From: Gammaproteobacteria bacterium
Lineage (GTDB): Bacteria > Pseudomonadota > Gammaproteobacteria > Pseudomonadales > Cellvibrionaceae
Direction: 5' to 3'
Length of the DNA: 64,000 nucleotides
Assembly (NCBI GenBank): GCA_021151625.1
Contig: JAGKWY010000048.1
Coordinates: 5,502 to 69,501 of the forward strand
Shown here: positions 49,615 to 59,402 of the stretch, piece by piece
Layout of the letters: each line of letters starts with the position of its first letter
Position numbering within the stretch: position 1 is the first letter of the stretch
Made by a program: the position numbers and the translations under genes
Notes under the pieces: generated by a model
Seen by the model: the letters and a program-made list of their open reading frames with translations, nothing else
What the model was told of the DNA's origin: nothing
The model's database searches: none

Positions 49615-50673
49615 CTAGCGCGCCCGATTCAGCAAATAAATCCCCAAGGCCACACAAAGTACTATAGGAATCATCACCGCAATTAATGGTGGAAATCCAA
49701 ATACTAAACTGGACGGCCCCAACAGGTTTTGCAGCAATAAAAATACAATTCCAAACACTACGCCAGTAAAAATTCGCTGCCCCATCGTCACACTGCGCAA
49801 GGGACCAAAAATAAACGAAATCGCCACTAACACTAACGCAGCAGTAGCCAATGGCTGCAAGGTTTTTTGCCAGAAGGCAAGACTATAACTGCTGGAGGTC
49901 AAATTCTGCTTATTCAAATAATCAATGTAGTAATGCAAGTTGCGCAGTGAAATATCTTCCGGTGCCAACACCAGGATATTAAATAAATTTGGCGTAAGAT
50001 TGGTTTCCCAACGACGAGAAGGGATAACCTCGTTACGAATTGAATCACCGGCTAAATAGGTAATGGAAATATCCTCCTCCTGCCAAAAATTATCCTGATA
50101 GGTTGCTTGCCGGGTAAAACTCGCTGACTCTAATTGATGTTGATCATTAAACTGGTAGCGCGTTAACCCATAAACAACGCCATTGGGCAGTACCGCATTT
50201 ACATACATAAATTCGCCACCCTCGCGATTCCACATATTCTGCGGTGCCTTTTGTGTATGGTTATAACGCAAGAAATTGCGACGGTTATCTGCCATCTGCT
50301 CAGTGTAAGGCGCAACAAATTCACCCACGGTCATCGCAATTAAAATAAATACCAGCGCCGGACGAAGGGCCATCCAGGCAATTCGCTTTACTGACACTCC
50401 AGCCGCACGAATAATGGTCAACTCGCTGCTACTGGCAAGCAACCCCAAACCAGCAAGACACCCAATCAAACACGAATAGGGAATATAGTCATATAACCGG
50501 CGCGGCATGGTAAAAACCATGTACTTGAACGCTTCAAACGCAGTGTAATTTTCGGTGACCTTTTCCAATTGACTAATAAGGCCAAAAATAAAATCCAGCG
50601 CGAGAAATACCAGCAGGGTTAATGCAATAGCGGTAAATACCGTACGCGATACATAACGGGTAATTTTATGCAT
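49615..50673 (-). CDS. lptG: LptG, LPS export permease subunit
   Basis: 352 residues, six membrane helices with a large periplasmic beta-jellyroll loop between helices 3 and 4. The N-terminal ITRYVSRTVFTAIALTLLVF and C-terminal GQRIFTGVVFGIVFLLLQNL are typical. LptG and LptF with LptB form the ABC engine that lifts lipopolysaccharide out of the inner membrane. It overlaps the lptF stop by eight bases, so translation is coupled. Confidence 0.94.
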   Translation of the reverse strand: MHKITRYVSRTVFTAIALTLLVFLALDFIFGLISQLEKVTENYTAFEAFKYMVFTMPRRLYDYIPYSCLIGCLAGLGLLASSSELTIIRAAGVSVKRIAWMALRPALVFILIAMTVGEFVAPYTEQMADNRRNFLRYNHTQKAPQNMWNREGGEFMYVNAVLPNGVVYGLTRYQFNDQHQLESASFTRQATYQDNFWQEEDISITYLAGDSIRNEVIPSRRWETNLTPNLFNILVLAPEDISLRNLHYYIDYLNKQNLTSSSYSLAFWQKTLQPLATAALVLVAISFIFGPLRSVTMGQRIFTGVVFGIVFLLLQNLLGPSSLVFGFPPLIAVMIPIVLCVALGIYLLNRAR

Positions 50674-51766
50674 GAGCCACCTTCACTGGTCTGCTGCGCA
50701 CTTGCATTAACGCTTGCCAATTCAACATAAATAACGCGATCACCAAAAAGGGTAAATGCACAATCCACAAGCCTAACCCGGGAGCCAAATCGCCTTCAGC
50801 AACCGCACCGCGAGCGTTAATCAAAAACGCCAGATAAAATACATAGATCAATATAGCCGGCAGCATTTTTAAATAGCGCCCCTGACGAGGGTTGGTTTTA
50901 CTGAGCGGCACCGCCAACAGGGTTGCAATAAAAACCATCATCGGCATAGAGATACGCCATTGCAAGGTTGCCTGACTATCCGCATCTGTTGCACTTAATA
51001 GCTGCGCGGTAGTTTTTGCATCAGCCTCTCGCTCGAACTCTGCCACACTGGTGGTGGGTGGAAGATACCTGCCCCATTCAGCAAATTGAGTAACCTTAAA
51101 TTCGCGTGTCCCTGGGCGCCCCTCGTAGCGATAACCTTGATGTAGCACCAGATAGCGCTGCCCATAATCACCGATATAAGCCTGCTCACCGGTTTTAGCC
51201 ACTACCACAGAGGAAGCAGTATCTGAATCGCGCTGCGCAACAAAAACCTGATCCAGACGCTGATTATCATCGCTGACATTTTCCACATAGGTCATGACCT
51301 TGCCTTGCCCTATCGCCTGAAAACGCCCCTCCTGCAAACTTTCAAACTCACTGCGATTACGCTGTTCTGCCAGTGTCTGTTCGGTCATCTGCGCACCCGC
51401 AGGGCTCAACCAAAAACTAAATACCGCCACAACCGCCGCTACCAATGCAGCCGGAACAAGGGTCATACGTAACAGATGCCAATGGCTCATTCCGCACGCA
51501 GAAAGCACCACCATTTCACTTTCAATATACATGCGCCCATAGGCTAACAATATCGCCAAATAAAACCCCAATGGCAGGATCAACTCCAATAAATAAGGCA
51601 TGCGAAAGGCAACAACCTTAAAAAGCACATCGACAGCTAACTTTCCTTCCGCCGCATCATCTAGGTAACGGCTGAAATTTTGTGTCAAAAAAATAATCAA
51701 CAGAACTGTACTCACCGCCAAACAGGTGAGCAGTAAATCCCGAGAGAGGTAGCGAAAAATAATCAA
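50666..51766 (-). CDS. lptF: LptF, LPS export permease subunit
   Basis: 366 residues with the same architecture as LptG. The start MIIFRYLSRDLLLTCLAVST, the periplasmic domain and the C-terminal part RQGRYLKMLPAILIYVFYLA are typical for LptF. The gene is divergent from pepA across 245 bases that hold the promoters of both; this order (lptG-lptF, pepA-holC) is common in gammaproteobacteria. No further feature of note was seen in the gap. Confidence 0.95.
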   Translation of the reverse strand: MIIFRYLSRDLLLTCLAVSTVLLIIFLTQNFSRYLDDAAEGKLAVDVLFKVVAFRMPYLLELILPLGFYLAILLAYGRMYIESEMVVLSACGMSHWHLLRMTLVPAALVAAVVAVFSFWLSPAGAQMTEQTLAEQRNRSEFESLQEGRFQAIGQGKVMTYVENVSDDNQRLDQVFVAQRDSDTASSVVVAKTGEQAYIGDYGQRYLVLHQGYRYEGRPGTREFKVTQFAEWGRYLPPTTSVAEFEREADAKTTAQLLSATDADSQATLQWRISMPMMVFIATLLAVPLSKTNPRQGRYLKMLPAILIYVFYLAFLINARGAVAEGDLAPGLGLWIVHLPFLVIALFMLNWQALMQVRSRPVKVAHA

Positions 51767-52011
51767 TGCGATAATTCCTGCAGATTAATATTCAAAAAAT
51801 TATGTAGCCCCACTGTACAAAACCTAACCGAACCCAACCATAAGGCAAAGATCATCAACTACAATGGCATTACTGACTGGCGTTCAGCGACAGGGTTCCG
51901 CTTTTTAACCTAATTTCGCCGCCATAGTCGCTAAAAATTATGGCATTATCACGTACAACGCCCGATTTGTCTTGAGCGAATTATTGATCGCCCTACCCTC
52001 AAGGATTATCT

Positions 52012-53598
52012 ATGACTCCTGCTTCCAGTTCCGCCAAAAAAGTTGTTAAAAAAACTGCTGAAAAAACCGCCAGCAAGAAAGCAGCAACCAGCACCAAATC
52101 ATCCAGCATCCAGTTTTCCGCCAAAGTGATTGACCCGGTAAAACACACCACTCAATGTTTGGTCATTGCGGTTTACGAAGGACTTAAATTATCGCCAGCG
52201 GCAAGTAGTGTAGATGCAGCAGACGCCCATCAACTAACCGCATTATTAAAGCGCGAAGGCTTTCAAGGGAAAGCAGGACAAAGCTTGCTCCTGCTGAACC
52301 CCCAAGGTATTGCCGCCGAGCGACTGCTGGTATTGGGTTTTGGCAGCTTGAAAGATGGCAGCGTCACTGCAGATAACTTCCGTCGCTCTGCGCAAAAAAT
52401 TGGCGAATCACTCAAACCAACGCCTTGCAGTGAAATTACCATCGCGCTGGACGAAGTTAGCGTTGCAGGCCAGGAAATTGATTGGCAAGCACGTCAAATC
52501 GCTGAGGGTCTGGGCCAATTGGAATATCGCGCTGACGGCCTGAAAAGCAAACCAACAGAGATCAGCCTGCAACTGAAAAAAGTATACCTGGGCACAGCTA
52601 AAAGCCAGGTCGCAAAAGCAACCAAGGGTTTGGATTTGGGTCATGCTATTGCCAAAGGTGTTAACTTTACCCGCAACCTGGGTGATTTACCGGGCAATAT
52701 CTGTACACCAACCTATCTGGCCGAACAGGCAAAACAACTTGCCAAAGGCCAGACCAAACTCAGTGTCAATGTGCTTGAAGAAAAGCAGATGAAAGAATTG
52801 GGCATGGGCTCATTCTTATCAGTTGCTGCTGGCAGTGAGCAACCCGCCAAGCTGATTGTGCTTGAGTACAAAGGCGGCAACAAAAAAGATGCCCCCGTTG
52901 CGCTGGTCGGCAAAGGCATCACCTTTGACACCGGCGGTATTAGCCTCAAGCCTGGCCCAGCCATGGATGAAATGAAATATGACATGTGTGGAGCAGCAAG
53001 TGTTTTAGGTACCTTCCAGACCCTTGTTGAGCTGCAATTACCGATTAACGTGGTTGGAGTTATCGCCACCACCGAAAACATGCCGAGTGGTGCCGCGACC
53101 AAACCGGGTGATATCGTGACTTCCATGTCCGGCCTGACCATTGAAATCCTCAATACTGATGCCGAAGGTCGCCTGGTACTCTGTGATGCACTCACCTATA
53201 CCGAACGTTTTAAACCTAAAGCGGTAGTAGATATAGCCACCCTGACTGGCGCCTGTGTGATTGCACTCGGCAACCATGCAACCGGTTTGTTCAGCAACAA
53301 CGATGATCTCGCTAAATCCCTGCTGAAAGCCGGCGAAGAAAGTGCAGACCGCGCCTGGCAAATGCCACTGTGGGACGACTATCAAAAACAATTGGATAGC
53401 AATTTTGCTGATATCGCCAATATTGGCGGGCGTGAAGCCGGCAGTGTAACCGCCGCTTGCTTCCTGTCACGTTTCGCCAAAAAATTCGCCTGGGCGCATC
53501 TGGATATTGCTGGCACCGCCTGGCGCTCTGGCGGAGCCAAAGGTGCGACTGGTCGCCCGGTTCCGCTGCTTGTGCAATACCTTTTAAACCAGGCGTAA
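52012..53598 (+). CDS. pepA: PepA, leucyl aminopeptidase (M17)
   Basis: 528 residues; PepA is usually about 500. The extra length is a Lys/Ala/Ser/Thr-rich N-terminal tail (about residues 1-33) of low complexity before the family start IQFSAKVIDPVKHTTQCLVI. The M17 zinc/manganese site motifs are intact: GKGITFDTGGISLKP and NTDAEGRLVLCDALTY. PepA is a hexameric cytosolic peptidase, and in some species a DNA-binding protein that acts in regulation and Xer recombination. The basic tail could add DNA or RNA contacts; that is speculation. holC follows after 4 bases. Confidence 0.95.
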   Translation: MTPASSSAKKVVKKTAEKTASKKAATSTKSSSIQFSAKVIDPVKHTTQCLVIAVYEGLKLSPAASSVDAADAHQLTALLKREGFQGKAGQSLLLLNPQGIAAERLLVLGFGSLKDGSVTADNFRRSAQKIGESLKPTPCSEITIALDEVSVAGQEIDWQARQIAEGLGQLEYRADGLKSKPTEISLQLKKVYLGTAKSQVAKATKGLDLGHAIAKGVNFTRNLGDLPGNICTPTYLAEQAKQLAKGQTKLSVNVLEEKQMKELGMGSFLSVAAGSEQPAKLIVLEYKGGNKKDAPVALVGKGITFDTGGISLKPGPAMDEMKYDMCGAASVLGTFQTLVELQLPINVVGVIATTENMPSGAATKPGDIVTSMSGLTIEILNTDAEGRLVLCDALTYTERFKPKAVVDIATLTGACVIALGNHATGLFSNNDDLAKSLLKAGEESADRAWQMPLWDDYQKQLDSNFADIANIGGREAGSVTAACFLSRFAKKFAWAHLDIAGTAWRSGGAKGATGRPVPLLVQYLLNQA

Positions 53599-53602
53599 TA
53601 GC

Positions 53603-54022
53603 GTGACTAAAGTTGATTTTTATGTTTTACCCGAAACAACCAGCGAAGCGCGCTGGTTGTTTGCATGTAAGCTGGCGGAAAAGGTTCAGCGCATGGGGAT
53701 GCGCGTCTTAATTGCGGTAGATACTGAAGCGGATGCGCGGCAACTGGATGAATTACTCTGGACCTTCAAGCCGGAAAGCTTTGTACCCCATCAGTTGATT
53801 AACGGTAACAAACCGGCACCGGTGGAAATCACCTTTAATGAGCAGGCTGGCGATCATCAGGGTTTATTGCTTAACTTGAGCAGTACCATTCCTGCATTGT
53901 TCAGCCGATTTGAACGTGTTAGCGAAGTCGTAATCCAGGAGCCGCAAATGCTAGCCACTAGTCGCGAGCGCTACAGTTTTTATAAAAGTCGTGGATACCC
54001 GATAGAAACCCGCAAACTCTGA
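53603..54022 (+). CDS. holC: HolC, DNA polymerase III chi subunit
   Basis: 139 residues from a GTG 4 bases after the pepA stop. The chi pattern is clear: TKVDFYVLPETTSEARWLFA, KLAEKVQRMGMRVLI, LLWTFKPESFVPHQL and the C-terminal FYKSRGYPIETRKL-type end. Chi links the clamp loader to single-strand binding protein. The pepA-holC order is conserved in gammaproteobacteria; valS, which often comes next, is not present here. Confidence 0.93.
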   Translation: MTKVDFYVLPETTSEARWLFACKLAEKVQRMGMRVLIAVDTEADARQLDELLWTFKPESFVPHQLINGNKPAPVEITFNEQAGDHQGLLLNLSSTIPALFSRFERVSEVVIQEPQMLATSRERYSFYKSRGYPIETRKL

Positions 54023-54044
54023 GAACCGGATACTTGTAAATATC

Positions 54045-54665
54045 ATGGCCAATACGAATAAAACCAAAGCCGAAATGTTGCAGGAGCTTGAGTCCATCAA
54101 AGGACTTTTATTGGAAGAAGATGACATCCCGATTTTACAGGACGCCGAATTAATCAGTGAAGATTCCAACCACCCGGCACCGTCTGAAACCAAGCAACCC
54201 GCCTCACCTTACACAAGCCATGAGTCAGTACTGCCGGGCCAGGGTTCACTGTTTGAAGAAGCACACCATGCATCCCACACTCAAAAAACGGATCAGCACA
54301 CGACTGCACACGGCACAGACCAGGATCACAAAAAACATGGTTTCGCATCGCACTTAAACAATCCCGCCCACTCGCACGCAACTCGCACACAAGTCAAAGC
54401 AACCGGCGAAAACCCTTTCCTACCCCAGCATATTCGCGAGCGCCTGCACGGCAACAATCCACCGCCTTTGTTTGAATATGAGGCAGCAAAAAAAATAATC
54501 AGCGCAACAAAAACGGTTGCCTCAAAAACCGGCAAGCCGCGTCAACAATTGGTTGATGATGTGCTCAGAAGCCTGATGCCGCAGGTCGAGCGCGAGTTGC
54601 GGCATAGACTCTTTGCGATGAGCGTTGACGATTTAGAGAGATTGCTCAACGAAGAGGAAGATTGA
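54045..54665 (+). CDS. Hypothetical protein downstream of holC
   Basis: 206 residues. The N-terminal 45 residues are acidic and helical (MANTNKTKAEMLQELESIKG), the middle (about 50-125) is polar, His/Thr/Pro-rich and probably disordered, and the C-terminal 60 residues form a helical domain (LVDDVLRSLMPQVERELRHR, then MSVDDLERLLNEEED). No enzyme motif is seen. It is 22 bases after holC and probably in the same operon, which suggests a replication-linked or housekeeping role. I recognise it only as a protein found at this place in related genera. Confidence 0.7.
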   Translation: MANTNKTKAEMLQELESIKGLLLEEDDIPILQDAELISEDSNHPAPSETKQPASPYTSHESVLPGQGSLFEEAHHASHTQKTDQHTTAHGTDQDHKKHGFASHLNNPAHSHATRTQVKATGENPFLPQHIRERLHGNNPPPLFEYEAAKKIISATKTVASKTGKPRQQLVDDVLRSLMPQVERELRHRLFAMSVDDLERLLNEEED

Positions 54666-54684
54666 AAACCAAATCGCGCAACCA

Positions 54685-55890
54685 CTAATTGCCGGCCGCA
54701 AGCTCGCGTGAGGTTTTCACTTTACCGAAGGCCCAAATGGCTACAAACACTAATACAACATTGGCGAGGAAAACCTGGTGATAACCAAAATAATCCGCCA
54801 CTATCCCAACCATTAAACTGCTCAGCAAGTTACCGACGTGAGTGGTATTGGTATACAAACCTGAGGCAGCGCCAGAGCGCCCAGGCATTAAATCCTGAAT
54901 TACCGATACCCCCAACCCCGCCAGTACACCAATAAATATTGCATTGCAGATTTGCAGTACAAACAAATGCCACAGCTGATTCGCAAAATACACGCCGACA
55001 TATAACAGCAACGCTGCAATGCCCGCACAGCGAACCAGTGATATCAAACGAAAACGGCTCGCGTAGTGCCCCGCCAACAACATAAATGGCACTTCAAGGG
55101 CAGCTGTGGTTCCCATCACCCAACCCATCCATTGCGCATCTATCTGTAAATTATCTTTCAGGTGAATTGGCAAGCTAATTAGGTAGGCGTTATTAACACC
55201 CCAGAGCAACGAAAAGCCAATTGCACAAATCCATAGCGATTGTTTTACTGCAGGAGCCAAGGGTGCGAGGGCAAGTGACTCGCCAGACTCTGCCAACTGT
55301 TTTTGTTTTGCCGGCAAACGCGGCAACAATTTGAAACTGGAAATGGCAACCAGAATATACAGAACGGCTGCCACGCTATAGCTGACATCAAAACCCAAAT
55401 TGGTTGCCAATAAAAATCCAACTGGTGGCCCCGCAACCCAGGCAAATGCAATTTGTGCACGCATGATGGCATTAAAAAGCGGGATACGTTCAGCAGGAAT
55501 TTCGGCCTCTGCATAATCCAGGCTATAGGCCATAATCTGCGAAAACGACACCATCGACAGGCTCAACAAAAATATCGCGGTAAACGCCACCAACCAATAG
55601 TTACGCGAGAGCGCAAAAACCACGCAGGAAATACTCCCCAGCAAACAGAATAAGGCTACTAATGGGCGACGATCTGCCAGCTTGTCGGACCAATGCCCAA
55701 TCCAATGGTTGTAAGCGATACTTGCAATGGCCAAACCAGCAAAAGCCCCACCGACCAACAGCGGGCGAACCTGAATTTCCTTGGCAAGAAATAAACTAAA
55801 GGTCGGCAATACCAGTGCACCTACCAGACCCAAGGTAAAAAAGAGCGCATAAATGCCCAGCGCCAAGGGCTTAAATAGCGGAGAAGACAC
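54685..55890 (-). CDS. MFS transporter of the sugar-efflux (SetA) type
   Basis: 401 residues, twelve membrane helices, no signal peptide. The loop between helices 2 and 3 has HWSDKLADRRPLVALFCLLG, the MFS signature with D..ADRR. The order of acidic and small residues (YNHWIGHWSDKLADRR, GRSGAASGLYTNTTHVGNLL) resembles SetA/SetB sugar efflux proteins, which export sugars or analogues. The substrate is not certain. The gene is convergent with the holC operon, with 19 bases between stops, and divergent from the small gene at 56040. Confidence 0.82.
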   Translation of the reverse strand: MSSPLFKPLALGIYALFFTLGLVGALVLPTFSLFLAKEIQVRPLLVGGAFAGLAIASIAYNHWIGHWSDKLADRRPLVALFCLLGSISCVVFALSRNYWLVAFTAIFLLSLSMVSFSQIMAYSLDYAEAEIPAERIPLFNAIMRAQIAFAWVAGPPVGFLLATNLGFDVSYSVAAVLYILVAISSFKLLPRLPAKQKQLAESGESLALAPLAPAVKQSLWICAIGFSLLWGVNNAYLISLPIHLKDNLQIDAQWMGWVMGTTAALEVPFMLLAGHYASRFRLISLVRCAGIAALLLYVGVYFANQLWHLFVLQICNAIFIGVLAGLGVSVIQDLMPGRSGAASGLYTNTTHVGNLLSSLMVGIVADYFGYHQVFLANVVLVFVAIWAFGKVKTSRELAAGN

Positions 55891-56039
55891 AATAATGACC
55901 GTCTAAAGGAGGGAAATATCAGGCACGCATCATAGCCGAAACCGGTTTCTTTCTATATTGGCAGCGCAAGGTTTAATTATTCTTAACCCCTGCTATTGCG
56001 TATAATTCGCAGGATTCCTGCAAACCTGCGAGATTTGCC

Positions 56040-56357
56040 ATGTACTGCATCAGCTTCCAGATTCAACCCAAGTTTGCCCGTGAGTTCGACCGGGCCGAGT
56101 TTTTGCGCCGGGTGCGCCCGGTACGATCCCCCGAAGTGGACGCCATTGAAGAAAAAGGCAAACTCTTCCTCAGCTTCAATTTCTTTACCGAGTTTCCCGC
56201 CCAATTGTGGCAGGAACTGCAGCAACCTCTGTTTGCCGACGCCGATTACGCGCCCAGGCTGGCACCTTTTTGCGTAGTAATTTGCGAGGATGAAAACGAA
56301 GATGAATGTCTGCTGCTTCACCACTTTGATAGCAGTGAAAAACTCGATTCGCTTTAA
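56040..56357 (+). CDS. Small conserved hypothetical protein
   Basis: 105 residues. Hydrophobic patches FVVI-like (APFCVVICED) alternate with charged segments; it ends LLLHHFDSSEKLDSL. No family is recognised. It begins with a weak GCGAG ribosome site and lies 32 bases before the RbgA gene in the same direction. Coding is preferred over the overlapping frame on the other strand because of its operon-like spacing and its balanced, soluble-protein composition. Confidence 0.6.
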   Translation: MYCISFQIQPKFAREFDRAEFLRRVRPVRSPEVDAIEEKGKLFLSFNFFTEFPAQLWQELQQPLFADADYAPRLAPFCVVICEDENEDECLLLHHFDSSEKLDSL

Positions 56358-56389
56358 TTTAATTTACTCTTTTGTTGTTCAGGTAATTC

Positions 56390-57328
56390 ATGTCCACAAT
56401 TAATTGGTTTCCCGGCCATATGCACAAAGCCCGCAAGGAAATTGCGGAAGTAATGCCACACGTGGATGTGGTGATAGAAGTGATCGACGCACGCATCCCT
56501 TTTTCCAGTGAAAACCCGCTGGTTCCCAGCCTGCGCGGCGATACACCATTGATTAAATTGTTGAATAAAGCCGATTTGGCAGATCCGGCAATCACCGCCC
56601 TGTGGGTGGAAAAAATGGAAGCGGAGAAAGGCGTTAAAGCCTTGCCCGTAAGCCAACAGCGCCCCGATCAAATTCGCAACTTGTTAAATGTGTGTACCAG
56701 CCTCGTGAGCGATCGACAAAAAGAAGTTCGCCCGGCGCGCGCGATGATCATGGGTATTCCCAACGTCGGTAAATCCACCATTATTAATACCCTGGCGGGT
56801 CGTGTAATTGCAAAAACCGGAAACGAAGCCGGCGTTACTAAAGCCCAGCAAAAAATCAAACTGGAAAACGGTATTTTATTAACCGACACTCCGGGATTTT
56901 TGTGGCCGAAACTCTCGCCCCCCTCTTGCGGTTATCGCCTGGCAATTACCGGAGCAATTAAAGATACGGTATTTGATTACGCCGATATCGCACTCTATGC
57001 CGCCGAATATTTATTAACAGCTTATCCGGATGCATTAAAAGCACGCTATGGATTAACTGATCTGCCAGAAACAGATTTGGAGTTGCTCGATGCAATTGGC
57101 TTTAAACGTGGTTGTACGCGCAAAGGTGGCGGTGTAGAAATCCAGAAAGTATCTGCGCTATTAATTAACGAATTGCGCTCAGGCTTGTTGGGGCCAATCA
57201 GCTGGGAAACTCCAGCAATGACAGAGGCAGAAGTTACCCAAGCCAAAGCCGATGATGAGAAAAAACGCTTGGAAAAAGAAGAAGCCGATCGAATTCGCAA
57301 GCTGAAAACCAAAAAAAATCGCCGCTAA
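56390..57328 (+). CDS. rbgA: RbgA/YlqF-type ribosome biogenesis GTPase
   Basis: 312 residues with circularly permuted GTPase motifs: G4 NKADLAD (about residues 59-65), G5, then G1 GIPNVGKSTIINTL (about 122-135), G2 and G3 DTPGFLW. It opens INWFPGHMHKARKEI, typical of YlqF. In Bacillus RbgA matures the large ribosomal subunit; gammaproteobacterial members are assumed to do the same. The C-terminal tail is Lys/Glu-rich. The stop codon lies inside the terminator hairpin at 57320-57343. Confidence 0.92.
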   Translation: MSTINWFPGHMHKARKEIAEVMPHVDVVIEVIDARIPFSSENPLVPSLRGDTPLIKLLNKADLADPAITALWVEKMEAEKGVKALPVSQQRPDQIRNLLNVCTSLVSDRQKEVRPARAMIMGIPNVGKSTIINTLAGRVIAKTGNEAGVTKAQQKIKLENGILLTDTPGFLWPKLSPPSCGYRLAITGAIKDTVFDYADIALYAAEYLLTAYPDALKARYGLTDLPETDLELLDAIGFKRGCTRKGGGVEIQKVSALLINELRSGLLGPISWETPAMTEAEVTQAKADDEKKRLEKEEADRIRKLKTKKNRR

Positions 57329-57343
57329 CTGCGGCGTTTTTTT
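57320..57343 (+). terminator. Intrinsic terminator overlapping the rbgA stop
   Basis: CGCCGC (57320-57325) pairs with GCGGCG (57331-57336), followed by seven Ts. The TAA stop codon forms part of the five-base loop. Confidence 0.92.
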
Positions 57344-57409
57344 GTCGATATGTTAGTTACATCAGAACCTTTTTACTGCGCAGTATCATTTACAACAGGC
57401 CAAGCGCAA

Positions 57410-58348
57410 TTAAAGCAAGCTGCGCGCGTAATTAGCCAGCGCATGAGGCTCAGGATTACTAACCAACTCTGCCGGCAATTTTTTCACATGCCAAATGACC
57501 GTCCACTCCAGATGCTCACCCGTATTTAAGGTCACAGCAGCGCCCTGCTGCTTCATTTCAATAAACACATGCTCAACATGGGCAAACAATTCAATTTCAC
57601 GTTCACCTTCGGCGATTGCCGAAGGTGGATTATCCACAAATTCCTTCATCAACAAATAGCCCTTGTCGACATAGGCAACCCAACCTTCTTTGCCATCCTG
57701 CATAATTTTATGGTGGTCAGTGCGGATTTTTTTCTTGTCGTAATCAAACCAGGTCAACTCATCGATTGCCTGAACATCAAGCGGGTAAAAAATCCCACTG
57801 ATAGGGTCAGTATCACCGCGCGGATAAAACAAAGTGCCAGACGAAGGCAAACGTGTCACCTCTAAGGGGGCAACGCTTTTCTCGTGTTTGGAATGATTGA
57901 AAATTCTATAAGTAACTGCCACCCGGTCATCACCGGCCGGCATATAGGTCTTGCTGAATTGATAGCCGGTCTTGGGATCGATCTCACTGGTAAGCGTAAC
58001 GCGATCGCCTTTAACACTCAGCTTATAAGGCTTGCTATCCAGCACATCAATGGGCGGCCATTGCCATTCCGCCTGCGGGCTGGACCAGAGTACCGTACCC
58101 CAATCGGTATTTTTATCAAAATCGACAATTGGCACCAACAGCTCATGCCCATCATATTTCAGTGAAGAGACCCGGCCAGCCACGTCCGGCATGATCTCCA
58201 TACGCAAAGCACCTTGCTTGAGATATAACTTGCCTTTTTCCTGCTTACAAAATGCAGGAAGCTCGGATAGATCCTGATTGTCTTTGTTACACCCCAGGAG
58301 CGCCGTGCATAAGCTCAGGAGTGCAATCAGGGAATAGCATTTCAACAT
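57410..58348 (-). CDS. Lipoprotein with DUF4380-like (mutarotase-fold) domain
   Basis: 312 residues. A lipoprotein signal ends LCTALLGC (Cys 20). The rest resembles DUF4380 proteins, which have a galactose-mutarotase-like beta-sandwich: LRMEIMPDVAGRVSSLKYDG, SSPQAEWQWPP, GEHLEWTVIWHVKKLP. A carbohydrate-related periplasmic role is likely in a polysaccharide-degrading bacterium, but the ligand is unknown. It stands alone, facing the rbgA terminator. Confidence 0.8.
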   Translation of the reverse strand: MLKCYSLIALLSLCTALLGCNKDNQDLSELPAFCKQEKGKLYLKQGALRMEIMPDVAGRVSSLKYDGHELLVPIVDFDKNTDWGTVLWSSPQAEWQWPPIDVLDSKPYKLSVKGDRVTLTSEIDPKTGYQFSKTYMPAGDDRVAVTYRIFNHSKHEKSVAPLEVTRLPSSGTLFYPRGDTDPISGIFYPLDVQAIDELTWFDYDKKKIRTDHHKIMQDGKEGWVAYVDKGYLLMKEFVDNPPSAIAEGEREIELFAHVEHVFIEMKQQGAAVTLNTGEHLEWTVIWHVKKLPAELVSNPEPHALANYARSLL

Positions 58349-58515
58349 CGTGGATCTTGGCCCTCTGGCACTGGCAATAATTACCAGGAAAACTGACTTG
58401 CCCTACAGGCAACCGATTACAACGAACCAGCATGCAGCTGCTATTTCGTTATATTTACTCACCTTGGCAGTGTAACGGCTTTTAGTTCCATCGACCATTT
58501 AGCGGGCGGTAAAAC

Positions 58516-59397
58516 CTAGTAAAGCAACGTAAATAACTTACGCTGGAACTCAATCGCTAAGGGGTCGCCCTTCCCTAGTGCAGTGAGAATGCCATTAAAC
58601 GATTTGCGGGCTTCCCCCTCCGCAAAGTTGCGATCTTTGCGCAACACATGTAACAGATGTTCCAACGCAGGACGATGCTGCGCTTCCTGATGGAATTGCA
58701 ATGCCAATTCATAGCGGATTTGTAAATCATCCGGTGTTGCTAAATACGCAGCTTCCAATGCAGCCAACTCGGGCGTTTTTGCAGCCTGCTTCATCAGCTC
58801 AATGCGCGATTGCAATTGCTCGTATAACGCATCCTGATCAGCCATTTTTATGGTCGATAAAATCGCTTCCGCGTTATCCACCCGATTTAATTCCAGATGA
58901 CACTGCGCCATTAACAAATTGATAGCAACCAATTGCCCGGACAGATCATAGGCCTGACGCAACAGAGGTAATGCATCGGCAAAATTATTTTCTGCCATTA
59001 ATGCCTGAGCCTCACTAAGCGGCGCTTCCCATGGCTTGGGCAAATATTTCGCCAGCACTTCGCGCACCTGAACTTCCGGCAGGGCACCGGCAAAACCATC
59101 CACCGGTTGCCCAGCTTTCATAATCATTACCGTGGGCAAACTGCGCACACCAAATTGCGCCCCGATCATTTGGGTTTGTGGATCATCGGCATTAACTTTC
59201 GCCAATAAAAAAGCGCCAGCGTATTCGTTGGCCAGCTTCTCCAGGATTGGCATTAAATTTTTACAAGGCGCACACCAGTCAGCCCAAAAATCAATCACCA
59301 CCGGCCGATTAAACGACTCATCAATTAAATACTGCTGGGCGTTTTCCAGCGTAATATCAACAACAAACGGTTGCGAGCTATTCAGGTTATTTATCAT
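58516..59397 (-). CDS. cnoX: CnoX/YbbN-type thioredoxin-TPR chaperone
   Basis: 293 residues. An N-terminal thioredoxin domain (about 10-115) with active-site WADWCAPCKN is followed by a TPR-rich C-terminal part (about 125-290; ALPLLRQAYDLSGQLVAI). CnoX-type proteins act as redox-linked holdases that pass clients to GroEL and DnaK. In E. coli the second Cys is absent (SxxC); here the motif is WCAPC, so this version may also reduce disulfides. It follows yaeQ with 5 bases between. Confidence 0.9.
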   Translation of the reverse strand: MINNLNSSQPFVVDITLENAQQYLIDESFNRPVVIDFWADWCAPCKNLMPILEKLANEYAGAFLLAKVNADDPQTQMIGAQFGVRSLPTVMIMKAGQPVDGFAGALPEVQVREVLAKYLPKPWEAPLSEAQALMAENNFADALPLLRQAYDLSGQLVAINLLMAQCHLELNRVDNAEAILSTIKMADQDALYEQLQSRIELMKQAAKTPELAALEAAYLATPDDLQIRYELALQFHQEAQHRPALEHLLHVLRKDRNFAEGEARKSFNGILTALGKGDPLAIEFQRKLFTLLY

Positions 59398-59402
59398 GGT
59401 CG

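Noticed and set aside
55983..56324. Minus-strand frame overlapping the small gene at 56040-56357
   Set aside because: Its peptide lacks any family pattern, and the plus-strand frame fits the spacing before rbgA better.
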